Shown here: positions 14,680 through 21,508 of the stretch, piece by piece
How the letters are laid out: each line of letters opens with the position of its first letter
Numbering within the stretch: the first letter of the stretch is position 1
From: a virus
Length of the DNA stretch: 24,363 nucleotides
Virus record (IMG/VR): IMGVR_UViG_3300025598_000173
Location: 1-24,363 of that record
Strand: one strand, 5' to 3'
Position numbers and translations under genes: made by a program
The notes under the pieces: generated by a model
The model's database searches: none
Told to the model about the DNA's origin: nothing
Seen by the model: only the letters and a program-made list of their open reading frames with translations

Positions 14680-15552
14680 TTACAACACCGGCTGGTAAGG
14701 GTTTGGCATCCGTCTAGTAAATGTAGAGCTTAATGCAGCCTGTATTTGTTGGTTATATTGTTGTTTAAATATTTCCGACTCACCGTAACTTTGTTCTTTA
14801 AACTTTGCTTTATAACAAGCGTAATACGCAACCGGACTTGTATATGGGTCATTTAGTTGATTGTCTACATCTGATAAATTAACTAATGCAATTGGCAATA
14901 TGACCGTATCCATTTCAAGTGTATAAATCTGGTCTGGAATAGGTGACAAATAAATCTGTTGTTGTCCATAAACGCTAAAGCATACAGGTTGACCAACATA
15001 GTTTTGCCAGTACCTTAACTCTGCATTAAATTGTGTCCAAGGTTTATACAGTAAAGGATACCGTGTATTACCCCAATAAATATTGACGTTAACAATATCC
15101 AGCGTATTAATACCTTGCGGCAGTGAAGCATACGGGATGATTTCTACTGGACCAGCATATTGTAAAGTAACTGTACCGTTAGTAAATGGTGTAGATGGTG
15201 GATACGTGTTTTGTGCATACCCTGTATTACCCGGATACGGAGGAGGGGTTGATGCAAACGTACCACCGGTAACAACTGTATATGTATAGATGTTGTAAAA
15301 CACCAAGCTACCTGTTGTTGCTGTAGCACCACCTACCCATGCAATTGGTGCGTTAGCAGACGTTAACCCTGTCGGATTTGACGGTGTCTGTGTAATCTGT
15401 AATGTTCGTGTACAACCCGTGTCTCTTGCAACCCGTTCTCTTGCAGAATTGATGTAATCCGTTAATTCTTGGACGCTATAAAATACAGCATTGGCATCAT
15501 GCAAAAGCCTTTGACATTCTGTAACGTAACTCTGCAAAGTAGGTTGTGCCAT
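14680..15552 (-). CDS. Head-tail adaptor (neck) protein
   Basis: This 290-residue protein opens with a helical segment, LQSYVTECQRLLHDANAVFY, SVQELTDYINSARERVARDTG (6-46). That is a pattern I know from adaptor proteins of short-tailed phages of the SU10 adaptor type. A variable beta region follows (50-150), then YWQNYVGQPVCFSVYGQQ and IYLSPIPDQIYTLEMD. The C-terminal helices contain PVAYYACYKAKFKEQSYGESEIFKQQY. Adaptors dock under the portal and carry the nozzle, and here the next gene is the nozzle candidate. The ATG at 15550-15552 is supported by the direct MAQPTL start. Family assignment is by pattern and synteny only. Confidence 0.75.
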   Translation of the reverse strand: MAQPTLQSYVTECQRLLHDANAVFYSVQELTDYINSARERVARDTGCTRTLQITQTPSNPTGLTSANAPIAWVGGATATTGSLVFYNIYTYTVVTGGTFASTPPPYPGNTGYAQNTYPPSTPFTNGTVTLQYAGPVEIIPYASLPQGINTLDIVNVNIYWGNTRYPLLYKPWTQFNAELRYWQNYVGQPVCFSVYGQQQIYLSPIPDQIYTLEMDTVILPIALVNLSDVDNQLNDPYTSPVAYYACYKAKFKEQSYGESEIFKQQYNQQIQAALSSTFTRRMPNPYQPVL

Positions 15553-15564
15553 ATTTTATCCATG

Positions 15565-15903
15565 TTAAGCAGGGCTAAGGACTTTTCCCCTTACCTGTTT
15601 TGAGGCAGGTAAAGGTACTCTTTCCACCACCGGGGGTATCGAATGGTTCTTTACTACTGGAGGAGTATTGCTAATCACAAACTTCTCCAATTTTTTTAAT
15701 CCGTCCGGTATATCATTTAACGTCTTAGCCCAACCAAACCTTGCAAGGTATTGTGACTTGTCTGTTGCATGATAACCAAATACATGAACTACTATTTCTT
15801 CCGGCACCTCAAGGGTTTTACCCGGCTCAAACACAAACGGTGTACCGTCCCAACTATCTGTTAGAACGGTATCCGAATTGTTTGTTACAAAGTATGTAGT
15901 CAT
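15565..15903 (-). CDS. Small neck-region phage protein, 112 residues
   Basis: The N-terminal half carries FVFEPGKTLEVPEEIVVHVF (23-42), a beta motif in which a hydrophobic strand and PGK turn precede VPE...H.FG. The middle holds YLARFGWAK (52-60), and the C-terminal 40 residues are Pro/Val-rich and probably extended. I recall this PGK-VPE-HxFG pattern from small proteins between capsid and adaptor genes in aquatic phages. A head-completion or tail-assembly helper role would fit that position, but no function is known to me. The start overlaps the stop of the preceding gene as TAATG. Confidence 0.75.
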   Translation of the reverse strand: MTTYFVTNNSDTVLTDSWDGTPFVFEPGKTLEVPEEIVVHVFGYHATDKSQYLARFGWAKTLNDIPDGLKKLEKFVISNTPPVVKNHSIPPVVERVPLPASKQVRGKVLSPA

Positions 15904-16361
15904 TAGAAACTGACAACATCGCCATATACGGCAATCGTTACTGTGTTGTTGTTACCAGACGCAGTATTGACGTTGACATATAAAGCATTTGTATTAAATC
16001 CACTTACAACCGTATTGGCACTATAAGGTGATGCAATTGTTAAATCTTGATACAACCCGTTTGCAGTAATACTAACCGTTGTATTTGCTACAACCGCATT
16101 AGAAATATTACCGTCATTACTTGTTGTAATAGATACGTTTGCAGTAGACAAAGAACCAGATGGATTATTAAGCGTAATTCTACGAACAATCACTCCACCT
16201 GAACCTGCTGCTGATGCACCTTTAGTCATACCACCATTTAATAACGGAATGGTAACTACCGCGTTACCAGCCGTGTTTAATTGAGTAGCAGTAACAACAC
16301 CAATACGACCATTCCCGAAACTATCTAGGTAATACTGTGAGACTGAATCTGGATTAGCCAT
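15903..16361 (-). CDS. Beta-rich virion protein, 152 residues
   Basis: The protein begins MANPDSVSQYYLDSFGNGRI, with a short helical lead. The rest (about 20-152) is Thr/Ser/Val/Asn-rich with many alternating hydrophobic strands (NAVVTIPLLNGG, GVIVRRITLNNPSG, NALYVNVNT, NTVTIAVYGDVV). This suits a beta-sandwich decoration or head protein. It stands two genes after the capsid, next to another short beta-rich protein. No membrane segment or enzyme motif is seen. Likely a minor capsid or decoration component, by position. Confidence 0.75.
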   Translation of the reverse strand: MANPDSVSQYYLDSFGNGRIGVVTATQLNTAGNAVVTIPLLNGGMTKGASAAGSGGVIVRRITLNNPSGSLSTANVSITTSNDGNISNAVVANTTVSITANGLYQDLTIASPYSANTVVSGFNTNALYVNVNTASGNNNTVTIAVYGDVVSF

Positions 16362-16371
16362 TTATTGCTCC

Positions 16372-16701
16372 TTATTGGTTGTAAGTGCCAGAAGCAGCTT
16401 GACCACCGTTAACAGTTAACAATGTGACGTTTGCAGCAGTAGAACTGTTGTTAAACCGAATGTTTACACCGTCAGAGAACAATGTACCACCTACACCAGC
16501 AGCAATGAATGTAGTCCATGTAGAACCATTATCAGGTGTTGCTTGTACGTTGATATTTGTTGACGGAATTAAAACATACAATCCAGCAGGTACTAATGCT
16601 GTTGTTGTGCCACCAACCGCTACTGTTGTTGTTTGAAAATAAGCACCGGGGGTATTACTACCGGCACCAGCTAATATGATTTTCTGTAAACTTAATGACA
16701 T
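16372..16701 (-). CDS. Small beta-rich protein directly after capsid, possible decoration protein
   Basis: This 109-residue protein starts MSLSLQKIILAGAGSNTPGA. Short strands separated by Gly, Asn and Thr turns run throughout (ALVPAGLYVLIPSTNINVQA, NVTLLTVNGGQA). It has no charged helix and no Cys. A compact beta protein encoded immediately after the major capsid gene is the usual position of head decoration or stabilisation proteins. This is the likeliest reading but is inferred from context only. Confidence 0.7.
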   Translation of the reverse strand: MSLSLQKIILAGAGSNTPGAYFQTTTVAVGGTTTALVPAGLYVLIPSTNINVQATPDNGSTWTTFIAAGVGGTLFSDGVNIRFNNSSTAANVTLLTVNGGQAASGTYNQ

Positions 16702-16712
16702 GGTTAATCTCC

Positions 16713-17723
16713 TTAAATGTTGAGTGAGTTATAGCCAGTCACCTTGGTCATAGACTTAGGTTTAGTGCTTACCAATTCGGCAATCATTAAAACCGCACCT
16801 ACATAACCAATCTGCCAGTTAGGAAGAGTAGACTCAAATCCTGTGAACACAAAAGAACCTTGGTCATGGATATATAGACTGAGGTAGTTTGAGTTCAAAA
16901 AGTACATTGTACCTTCTGGGCAGTATGGGTCTGGATAAATTGGAACACCAGCAACCATTAACGCTCTGAAAGCAGCTTGAGGACCATTCGAGTCGCTATC
17001 AAATCCGTTACCCGGAGTAATGACGTACTGTTCTTGACCTACGTAATCTTGTGCTAAGAGTGTCCATGTACCAAATCCGCATACACCAAATGTCGGTACT
17101 TCTGCACCGTTTTTGACTGTGCCAGAAATATACTGGAGTACGTTTTGCCGTGTTGGGTTGACGTTACCAGCAGCGTATTGCTTAGACTTCCACCATGTAT
17201 AGGTATTACGGTTGATGTTACCGTAAGTCGCTGTACCAGTACCATCATCTACCGCAGCAGGTAAACCAATAAATTGTTGTGTATTGGTTGTGTTGTTGTA
17301 CAAGGCAGTTGCCATTGCATCCATCATCACGTTAGTCGCATCATTCATACGAGCTTCAATGAGAGGGATAATTGCATGGTCTTGCTGTACAGCACCTTCC
17401 ATACCGAGAAACGGTACAGGTGCAATCATTAATTTCAAATTAAATTCAGCATTGTAAGCACCTTGTTGTACTGACGGCTGGTTAAAAGAACCAGAATAGT
17501 CAGACCACTGTGCATTTACAAACTGTGAACCCTGAACGGGTACGGTTACTTGGGACACACCACCGGTGGCTTGTTGACTATTTGCAATCAAAGCTGCCAT
17601 CAGGGGAGTGCTGTTATAAAGCTGGACAACCAATTTAGGAATAAAAGCACGTCTTGTAACGTAAGTTAATTCCGTATATTGCGAGGTACCAGCTGCAGGT
17701 AAAATACCGCCACCTATAGCCAT
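16713..17723 (-). CDS. Major capsid protein
   Basis: This 336-residue protein has the features expected of an HK97-fold shell protein. An N-terminal arm leads to RRAFIPKLVVQLYNSTPLMA (24-43), then a beta region VTVPVQGSQFVNAQWSDYSG. A long helix-like segment follows with EGAVQQDHAIIPLIEARMND and MMDAMATALYNN. The C-terminal part has ALMVAGVPIYPDPYCPEGTM and NWQIGYVGAVLMIAELVSTKP. The length is typical of this class. It has a strong AGGAG ribosome site six bases before ATG and follows the scaffold-like gene. No maturation protease is visible nearby. Capsid identity is well supported by order, length and pattern, although no fold search was possible. Confidence 0.88.
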   Translation of the reverse strand: MAIGGGILPAAGTSQYTELTYVTRRAFIPKLVVQLYNSTPLMAALIANSQQATGGVSQVTVPVQGSQFVNAQWSDYSGSFNQPSVQQGAYNAEFNLKLMIAPVPFLGMEGAVQQDHAIIPLIEARMNDATNVMMDAMATALYNNTTNTQQFIGLPAAVDDGTGTATYGNINRNTYTWWKSKQYAAGNVNPTRQNVLQYISGTVKNGAEVPTFGVCGFGTWTLLAQDYVGQEQYVITPGNGFDSDSNGPQAAFRALMVAGVPIYPDPYCPEGTMYFLNSNYLSLYIHDQGSFVFTGFESTLPNWQIGYVGAVLMIAELVSTKPKSMTKVTGYNSLNI

Positions 17724-17791
17724 AATGCTCTCCTATAAAAATTCAACAAAATGCCTTGATGTTATCGCAGCTACCACCCCCGTGTACTACA

Positions 17792-18325
17792 TCAGAACCC
17801 AATCGGTTTATTTTTCCTGAGTTCTGCTAATGCTTCGTGTGCAACATCTCTTGCCGTACCAACTGGGTTTTTAGAAAAACGACTCAAATCCCAACCTTGG
17901 TTTTTAGCAACATTCGAATGAAACTGAGATGGAGTCGGTGCTGCTGCTTGTTGCATCCATGCCCAGTGACGTGCTGCTGCTTCGTGATTGGTAATACCTT
18001 CTTCAAGCATTACTTTTTCAATTGCTGCAACATCATCGTCTGATTTTGCTAATCCTTTTCGCATTAAATTAGTTCTACGTTTTTCTAAATCATCCAGAGC
18101 ATCTCTTTCTCTGAGTTTATTGCGAATCTCATCATTTTCTTTTTGCATCTTATAGATGGCAGAATTTGTAGACTCTTCAATTTCAATCTCAGGAATATTA
18201 ATATCTGGATTGACTTCTTTAGTTAAACGTAAAAACGCTTTACGGGTTTTTGGATTGTCAGCCAATTTCTTGGACAACTCAGCCAATGAATCCCGTTCTT
18301 CAAAACTTAAATTTTCTAATGACAT
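17792..18325 (-). CDS. Probable scaffolding protein
   Basis: This 177-residue protein is highly charged and mostly helical. Its coiled-coil-like region (about 55-90) contains KMQKENDEIRNKLRERDAL. A helix-turn part, RKGLAKSDDDVAAIEKVMLE (89-108), and GITNHEAAARHWAWM follow. It ends with a basic tail AELRKNKPIGF. Length, charge and place immediately upstream of the capsid gene match scaffolding proteins of tailed phages. It has a strong GGGGG ribosome site five bases before ATG, suggesting high expression. No protease motif is present. It could alternatively be a capsid-associated minor protein. Confidence 0.72.
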   Translation of the reverse strand: MSLENLSFEERDSLAELSKKLADNPKTRKAFLRLTKEVNPDINIPEIEIEESTNSAIYKMQKENDEIRNKLRERDALDDLEKRRTNLMRKGLAKSDDDVAAIEKVMLEEGITNHEAAARHWAWMQQAAAPTPSQFHSNVAKNQGWDLSRFSKNPVGTARDVAHEALAELRKNKPIGF

Positions 18326-18343
18326 ACGTACCCCCTACTTTAA

Positions 18344-18784
18344 TTAAATATTCCAAGTTGCATTACGTTTAATATAGCCAATATTTGCATGACTCACATT
18401 AAACATTGCACCTAATTTACGATGCGATAAATCAGAATTACGAATAAACTTAATCTGCTCTTCGTTTAATTTAGATTTCCCACACTTTTCACCTCTTGCA
18501 GAACGTTCTTTATTAACCATATCTTGTGAATTTTCTTTGTGTGTTGCAACCCATAAATGGGCTGGATTAACACATAATTTATTATCACAAATATGAGCAA
18601 TAACTTTACCTTCTGGAATTTTACCTACAAACGCTTCATAAGATGTTCTATGTGCTGACTTTGTTTTGTATTCTTCTGAACCACAAAGACCATAGCCAAC
18701 TTTAGAAACAGCACCATTCCATATCCAGCAACCATTTTCAGTTGCTTGATTAGAATGTTTTAAGATGCGTTCTTGGTCTTTCAC
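18344..18784 (-). CDS. HNH homing endonuclease, free-standing
   Basis: This 146-residue protein has an N-terminal GCWIWNGAVSKVGYG (18-32) and SAHRTSYEAFVGKIPEGK (43-60). The catalytic core HICDNKLCVNPAHL (64-77) contains His64, Cys66, Cys71, Asn73 and His76. This is the zinc-finger HNH pattern with the conserved NPxHL. A C-terminal helix-turn-helix (about 105-145, LNEEQIKFIR, HRKLGAMFNVSHANIGYIKR) is the usual DNA-recognition module of phage HNH enzymes. It would cut DNA at or near its insertion site and spread itself. The start is GTG at 18782-18784, overlapping the previous TAG as TAGTG, with only a weak A-rich ribosome site. It sits among head genes, and neither flanking gene is visibly interrupted. 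Confidence 0.9.
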   Translation of the reverse strand: MKDQERILKHSNQATENGCWIWNGAVSKVGYGLCGSEEYKTKSAHRTSYEAFVGKIPEGKVIAHICDNKLCVNPAHLWVATHKENSQDMVNKERSARGEKCGKSKLNEEQIKFIRNSDLSHRKLGAMFNVSHANIGYIKRNATWNI

Positions 18785-18969
18785 TATATAACTTTTTTGC
18801 CGTCACCGGGAGGAACAATCTTCATCTGATTGTTTTCTGCTGTTTTCTTAGCAGAATCTAATCCACCAAACCGGGAATACCGTGGTGTATTGATGATTTG
18901 ACCATTCTTTTGGTTGTCGTCAAGCGGTCTACGTGGTTGACCGGCTCCTTTTGGTTTAAATAAATCCAT
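18784..18969 (-). CDS. Small basic protein, 61 residues
   Basis: The product begins MDLFKPKGAGQPRRPL and is hydrophilic and basic. It has NTPRYSRFGGLDSAKKTAEN in the middle and ends PPGDGKKVI. It has no hydrophobic core to speak of, so it may be disordered or bind nucleic acid or another head protein. The ribosome site AAAGGA lies seven bases before the ATG at 18967-18969. The family is not recognised. It is flanked by a Pro-rich protein and the HNH enzyme, and its stop codon overlaps the HNH start. Position suggests a minor head protein. Confidence 0.65.
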   Translation of the reverse strand: MDLFKPKGAGQPRRPLDDNQKNGQIINTPRYSRFGGLDSAKKTAENNQMKIVPPGDGKKVI

Positions 18970-18980
18970 GATTCTATCCT

Positions 18981-19463
18981 TTACATTGGTTGTGGACCTG
19001 CACCACCCGGAGGAGGAGCAGTTGGAACTGGTGGTGGAGGCATACCGCCTCCGGCTGGACCTGCCATTGGCGGAGTACCCATCGCATCAGGTCCTACACC
19101 TTTTGGTAGGGATTGTAACATCTGTAATATTTCAGATTGTTGCAATTCGTTTGTTTTGCCTTTACGTTGACCAATTACACCGGTAAGCGCACGTATAGCA
19201 GCTAATGCTTTTTGACCTTCCTCGGATTCGGACCCAAGGCTAGGTAACGATTGTTCAATTAAGTCCATCGCCATTGACAAATTAATCATTGCACCTTCTT
19301 TAGAACCCATCTTTGGTTCAGGTGTAGACATGGGTGCAGCCATTGGTGGTGTGCCTGTATCCGACATATTGTCAGTCGGCATCGGACTTGGAATAGGTGC
19401 AGGAGTCGCAGGTTTTTTACCTCTGCTCATTAACTCCATCAATTTGTCTTGGGATGCAGCCAT
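18981..19463 (-). CDS. Pro/Met/Gly-rich head-region protein, 160 residues
   Basis: The N-terminal part (1-55) is Pro/Met/Thr/Ala-rich, and the C-terminal part (120-160) is almost only Pro, Gly, Met and Ala. Between them lies a helical core, AMINLSMAMDLIEQSLPSLG (58-77), then a Glu/Lys-rich helix and LQQSEILQMLQSLP. This plan of a disordered-helical-disordered chain suits a scaffold-associated or portal-interacting protein. I do not recognise a named family. The ribosome site AGGA lies seven bases before ATG. It is the first gene after the structured non-coding stretch and candidate promoter. Confidence 0.7.
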   Translation of the reverse strand: MAASQDKLMELMSRGKKPATPAPIPSPMPTDNMSDTGTPPMAAPMSTPEPKMGSKEGAMINLSMAMDLIEQSLPSLGSESEEGQKALAAIRALTGVIGQRKGKTNELQQSEILQMLQSLPKGVGPDAMGTPPMAGPAGGGMPPPPVPTAPPPGGAGPQPM

Positions 19464-19488
19464 AATTAATTCCTATCAAGTTACAAGA

Positions 19489-19517
19489 AAGATTAAACCT
19501 TTCTATCAGTTTGTCAA
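19489..19517 (-). promoter_or_regulatory. Candidate promoter upstream of scaffold/capsid genes
   Basis: The minus strand reads a perfect TTGACA (19512-19517). Seventeen bases further the hexamer is AATCTT (19489-19494), only three of six matches to a -10 box. The hexamer lies in non-coding DNA just before a head gene. The strong -35 and weak -10 make this a low-confidence call. Confidence 0.25.
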
Positions 19518-19538
19518 GTGGGGGATATATTTCTATTC

Positions 19539-19554
19539 CCTCCCCCATGGGAGG
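19539..19554 (-). other. GC-rich hairpin, six base pairs
   Basis: On the transcript, CCTCCC pairs perfectly with GGGAGG around a four-base ATGG loop (positions 19539-19544 with 19549-19554). No uridine run follows, so it is not a standard intrinsic terminator. RNA processing, pausing or message stabilisation are alternatives. Confidence 0.5.
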
Positions 19555-19573
19555 TTTACTGATAAGCACCAGC

Positions 19574-19588
19574 AATTCCAGAGGAATT
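19574..19588 (-). other. Perfect hairpin starting in the minigene stop codon
   Basis: AATTCC pairs with GGAATT around a three-base loop. On the transcript the 5' arm begins inside the TAA of the 12-codon minigene, so a ribosome finishing that gene would cover and melt it. The stem is AT-rich and its stability modest. Confidence 0.45.
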
Positions 19589-19625
19589 ACTTACGTGACT
19601 TACGACCTTTACGAGCTTTACGCAT
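19587..19625 (-). CDS. Minigene for a 12-residue Arg-Lys-X repeat peptide
   Basis: The frame reads MRKARKGRKSRK then TAA: three full Arg-Lys-X units (RKA, RKG, RKS) and a final Arg-Lys, with eight basic residues out of twelve. It has an AAAGGAG ribosome site six bases before the ATG at 19623-19625, as good as any in this window. A second ATG two codons earlier directly abuts the site and is less likely. The DNA shows a matching nine-base period (CGTAAAGCT, CGTAAAGGT, CGTAAGTCA, CGTAAGTAA). A basic peptide among head genes could neutralise packaged DNA, as the small J protein does in microviruses. It might instead be a regulatory leader peptide. Both roles are inference. Confidence 0.6.
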   Translation of the reverse strand: MRKARKGRKSRK

Positions 19626-19657
19626 CTTCATCTCCTTTAAGAGGCAGCGACCTATTT

Positions 19658-19685
19658 AGGGCAAGGAAGCCACAGCCCTTTCCTT
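19658..19685 (-). other. Two mutually exclusive hairpins before the minigene
   Basis: On the transcript AAGGAA (19680-19685) can pair with TTCCTT (19663-19668). AGGGC (19675-19679) can pair with GCCCT (19658-19662). The two pairings interlock with no linker bases and cannot easily form together. They precede the minigene ribosome site. A chance origin cannot be excluded. Confidence 0.3.
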
Positions 19686-19702
19686 CTCACGGGAAACTTG
19701 TA

Positions 19703-19867
19703 CTACCCCCGACCATATTCTCTTGCAGGGCGCCCACCCATCGGACGTCCAGATGTTCTAATACTTGTATTTTTGTATTGTAAATTCGGACCCATATTTT
19801 TATCAAGACTACCTGCCGATACTCTCGGTTGGTCTGCTCTTGGTTGTACGTTTCCTTTAGTTGCCAT
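19703..19867 (-). CDS. Small basic protein directly after portal, 54 residues
   Basis: The ATG at 19865-19867 directly follows the portal TAA. A GAAGG ribosome site lies eight bases upstream, inside the last portal codons. The product begins MATKGNVQPRADQPRVSAGS and ends GRPMGGRPAREYGRG. It is Arg/Gly/Pro-rich, basic and without a hydrophobic core. Perfect ribosome site, tight abutment and in-operon position support a real gene despite its small size. No family is recognised. A portal-associated, head-assembly or nucleic-acid-binding role would fit the composition. Confidence 0.72.
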   Translation of the reverse strand: MATKGNVQPRADQPRVSAGSLDKNMGPNLQYKNTSIRTSGRPMGGRPAREYGRG

Positions 19868-21508
19868 TTACATTACCTTCAATTCCGGTTTACTTTTTTC
19901 TTTAGGAGCAGGTTGCTTACTTTCTTTAGCGCTCTGTTGTTTTTCTTCCAAAGTTTTCAAGCGTTCTTTGAGTAATTGTTTCATTGGTGGCTCTAGTAAG
20001 TCAAGCAAAGATTCTTTATCAATTGCTTGTGCTTTAAATAAACTAAATGCCAAGTTACGCATATCCTCCATAAAGATAGGAGAGTTACTATGTGCATCGA
20101 CTTTGACTGCATAATCTCTTGTAAATTGTTCGGCAATAAACGGCATATTCTGCTTATCATTTTCTGTCTTGAAGTGTGTGTTGTCGTACACCGCCATGAG
20201 CTTTAAATATAAAGTAGCTACTTTTTCCAAACTATCTTCAACAATTAAAGCACGTTTTTTTGCTCTTGAGCTACCAAGTCTTGCAAGTTGTGAGGCATGA
20301 CCTGTACTACGTACACCGGACTCGCCCTTACCTGCTAAGACGTTTGTGATTCCAGATACTTCTTCAAACATTGCATCAATTCTATCTAACTCACTAAACA
20401 AGTCTGCCGGCATTTGTGGTGCTAATTTATCGACTTTAGCGTTAGGCATATCACTTGATAAGAAAGAACCGGCACGGTTAAGCGCAAAGTTCTTTTCATC
20501 CATGATGCCGGAAAAACCACTAATCATCATTGGAGGATTCACTTGTTTGGCAAGGAGTTGTGTTATCTCACTAAAGCGTTTGTTACGTGCTTCTTGCAAC
20601 AATATCATGCGTTGTACTTCACTCTGTCCCCAGTAATAATCATACTGAGGATTAGGACATATTTGTACAAAAGGTAACTCACCCTTGAGGAATACTTTTT
20701 CACCGGGTCTATCATAAATAATGACATCTGGATTGGCACAAGTGACGACTTGATAATCACAGGTTTCATCATTCCAGAGCCACAACTCTTTCATCTCAAT
20801 AGTATCTTCAGCAACTTTAGCCTTGTACTTGTTGTACTGACCAAGGTTCATGTTGACGTTACCAACCATGTTGACTTGAGATTGAGAAAGAATAACGCTG
20901 AGTCCATCCGGTACTTCATTGTGAATTTGTTGTGCATAGGATGCGTTGACTCTGTTGACTATCTGTTCTCTTTTTGGATGGTCGTAGAGTCTTGCATACA
21001 ACTCTGACTTAGTGATGTAGTAGGTATGGACCAATGCTTCTTGTCTAGAAGTGTACGGGACATCTTCTCGCAAAACCCCGATACTGCTTGGCTCAATCAT
21101 AAAGGGTTGAATCCCTTTGTTGTAGATGAGCTTAATAAAGGTAGTGTTGTAGACCAATGCCCATGTGAGGGCGGTAGAAAAGACTTGGTCAGCGTTGGAA
21201 TTTAACCACTCATCATTTAATGCTTGTGTGAGCTTTGGTACTTTAAATTGTTCTCGGTCATCAACAGAGGCACCAAGATTAATACTAAACCGTGTCGTTT
21301 CAGATGAGTAGAGGAAAGAGGTAAGCTGGTCAATGTGTGGATGAATCTTGTTAAAGACGGCAGGAGATTCTTCCTCTGAGTTACCAAACAAATAATAGGA
21401 GCGCAAGTTTGAGTAGTCGGTTCTACGTTCATCACTTGAGACTTGACACTTGCGTATCAGGTCTTTGTAGAAAAACTCCCGGTCATCTGGGTTTGGTGGA
21501 ATTATCAT
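19868..21508 (-). CDS. Portal protein
   Basis: This 546-residue protein follows the plan of podovirus portals. An N-terminal helical region has SYYLFGNSEEESPAVFNKIH (37-56) and HIDQLTSFLYSSE. A wing-like mixed region follows, then LPFVQICPNPQYDYYWGQSE (278-297) leading into VQRMILLQEARNKRFSEI, the hallmark segment before the clip and stem helices. Next comes FEEVSGITNVLAGKGESGVR (381-400) with STGHASQLARLGSSRAKK, and a C-terminal Lys/Glu/Gln-rich tail. Twelve copies form the channel through which the terminase pumps DNA. It overlaps the zinc-ribbon gene as ATGA and abuts the 54-residue gene. Confidence 0.88.
   Translation of the reverse strand: MIIPPNPDDREFFYKDLIRKCQVSSDERRTDYSNLRSYYLFGNSEEESPAVFNKIHPHIDQLTSFLYSSETTRFSINLGASVDDREQFKVPKLTQALNDEWLNSNADQVFSTALTWALVYNTTFIKLIYNKGIQPFMIEPSSIGVLREDVPYTSRQEALVHTYYITKSELYARLYDHPKREQIVNRVNASYAQQIHNEVPDGLSVILSQSQVNMVGNVNMNLGQYNKYKAKVAEDTIEMKELWLWNDETCDYQVVTCANPDVIIYDRPGEKVFLKGELPFVQICPNPQYDYYWGQSEVQRMILLQEARNKRFSEITQLLAKQVNPPMMISGFSGIMDEKNFALNRAGSFLSSDMPNAKVDKLAPQMPADLFSELDRIDAMFEEVSGITNVLAGKGESGVRSTGHASQLARLGSSRAKKRALIVEDSLEKVATLYLKLMAVYDNTHFKTENDKQNMPFIAEQFTRDYAVKVDAHSNSPIFMEDMRNLAFSLFKAQAIDKESLLDLLEPPMKQLLKERLKTLEEKQQSAKESKQPAPKEKSKPELKVM

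Noticed and set aside
15144-15332. Minus-strand frames nested in known genes (also 17054-17248, 21217-21435, 21615-21824)
   Set aside because: They lie inside adaptor, capsid, portal and zinc-ribbon genes in other frames, with His/Leu- or Gln-heavy compositions typical of shadow frames.
18344-18784. HNH gene as part of a group I intron or intein
   Set aside because: Both neighbours read through as intact frames with their own starts and stops. Only 18 bases of non-coding DNA flank the gene on one side and none on the other, so there is no room for an intron.
19539-19554. Intrinsic terminator at the GC-rich hairpin
   Set aside because: The stem is good, but the transcript continues GAATAGAAAT rather than a uridine run, so I list it only as a hairpin.
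19652-19690. GTG-started 12-codon frame (MRRKGLWLPCPK) just before the real minigene
   Set aside because: It has no ribosome site upstream and lies in the stretch with alternative hairpins. Its length and composition look accidental.
19330-20114. Three overlapping plus-strand frames across the portal-scaffold gap
   Set aside because: They overlap the portal 3' end, the minus-strand small genes and each other. None has a convincing ribosome site or protein-like composition, and no plus-strand gene exists elsewhere in the window.
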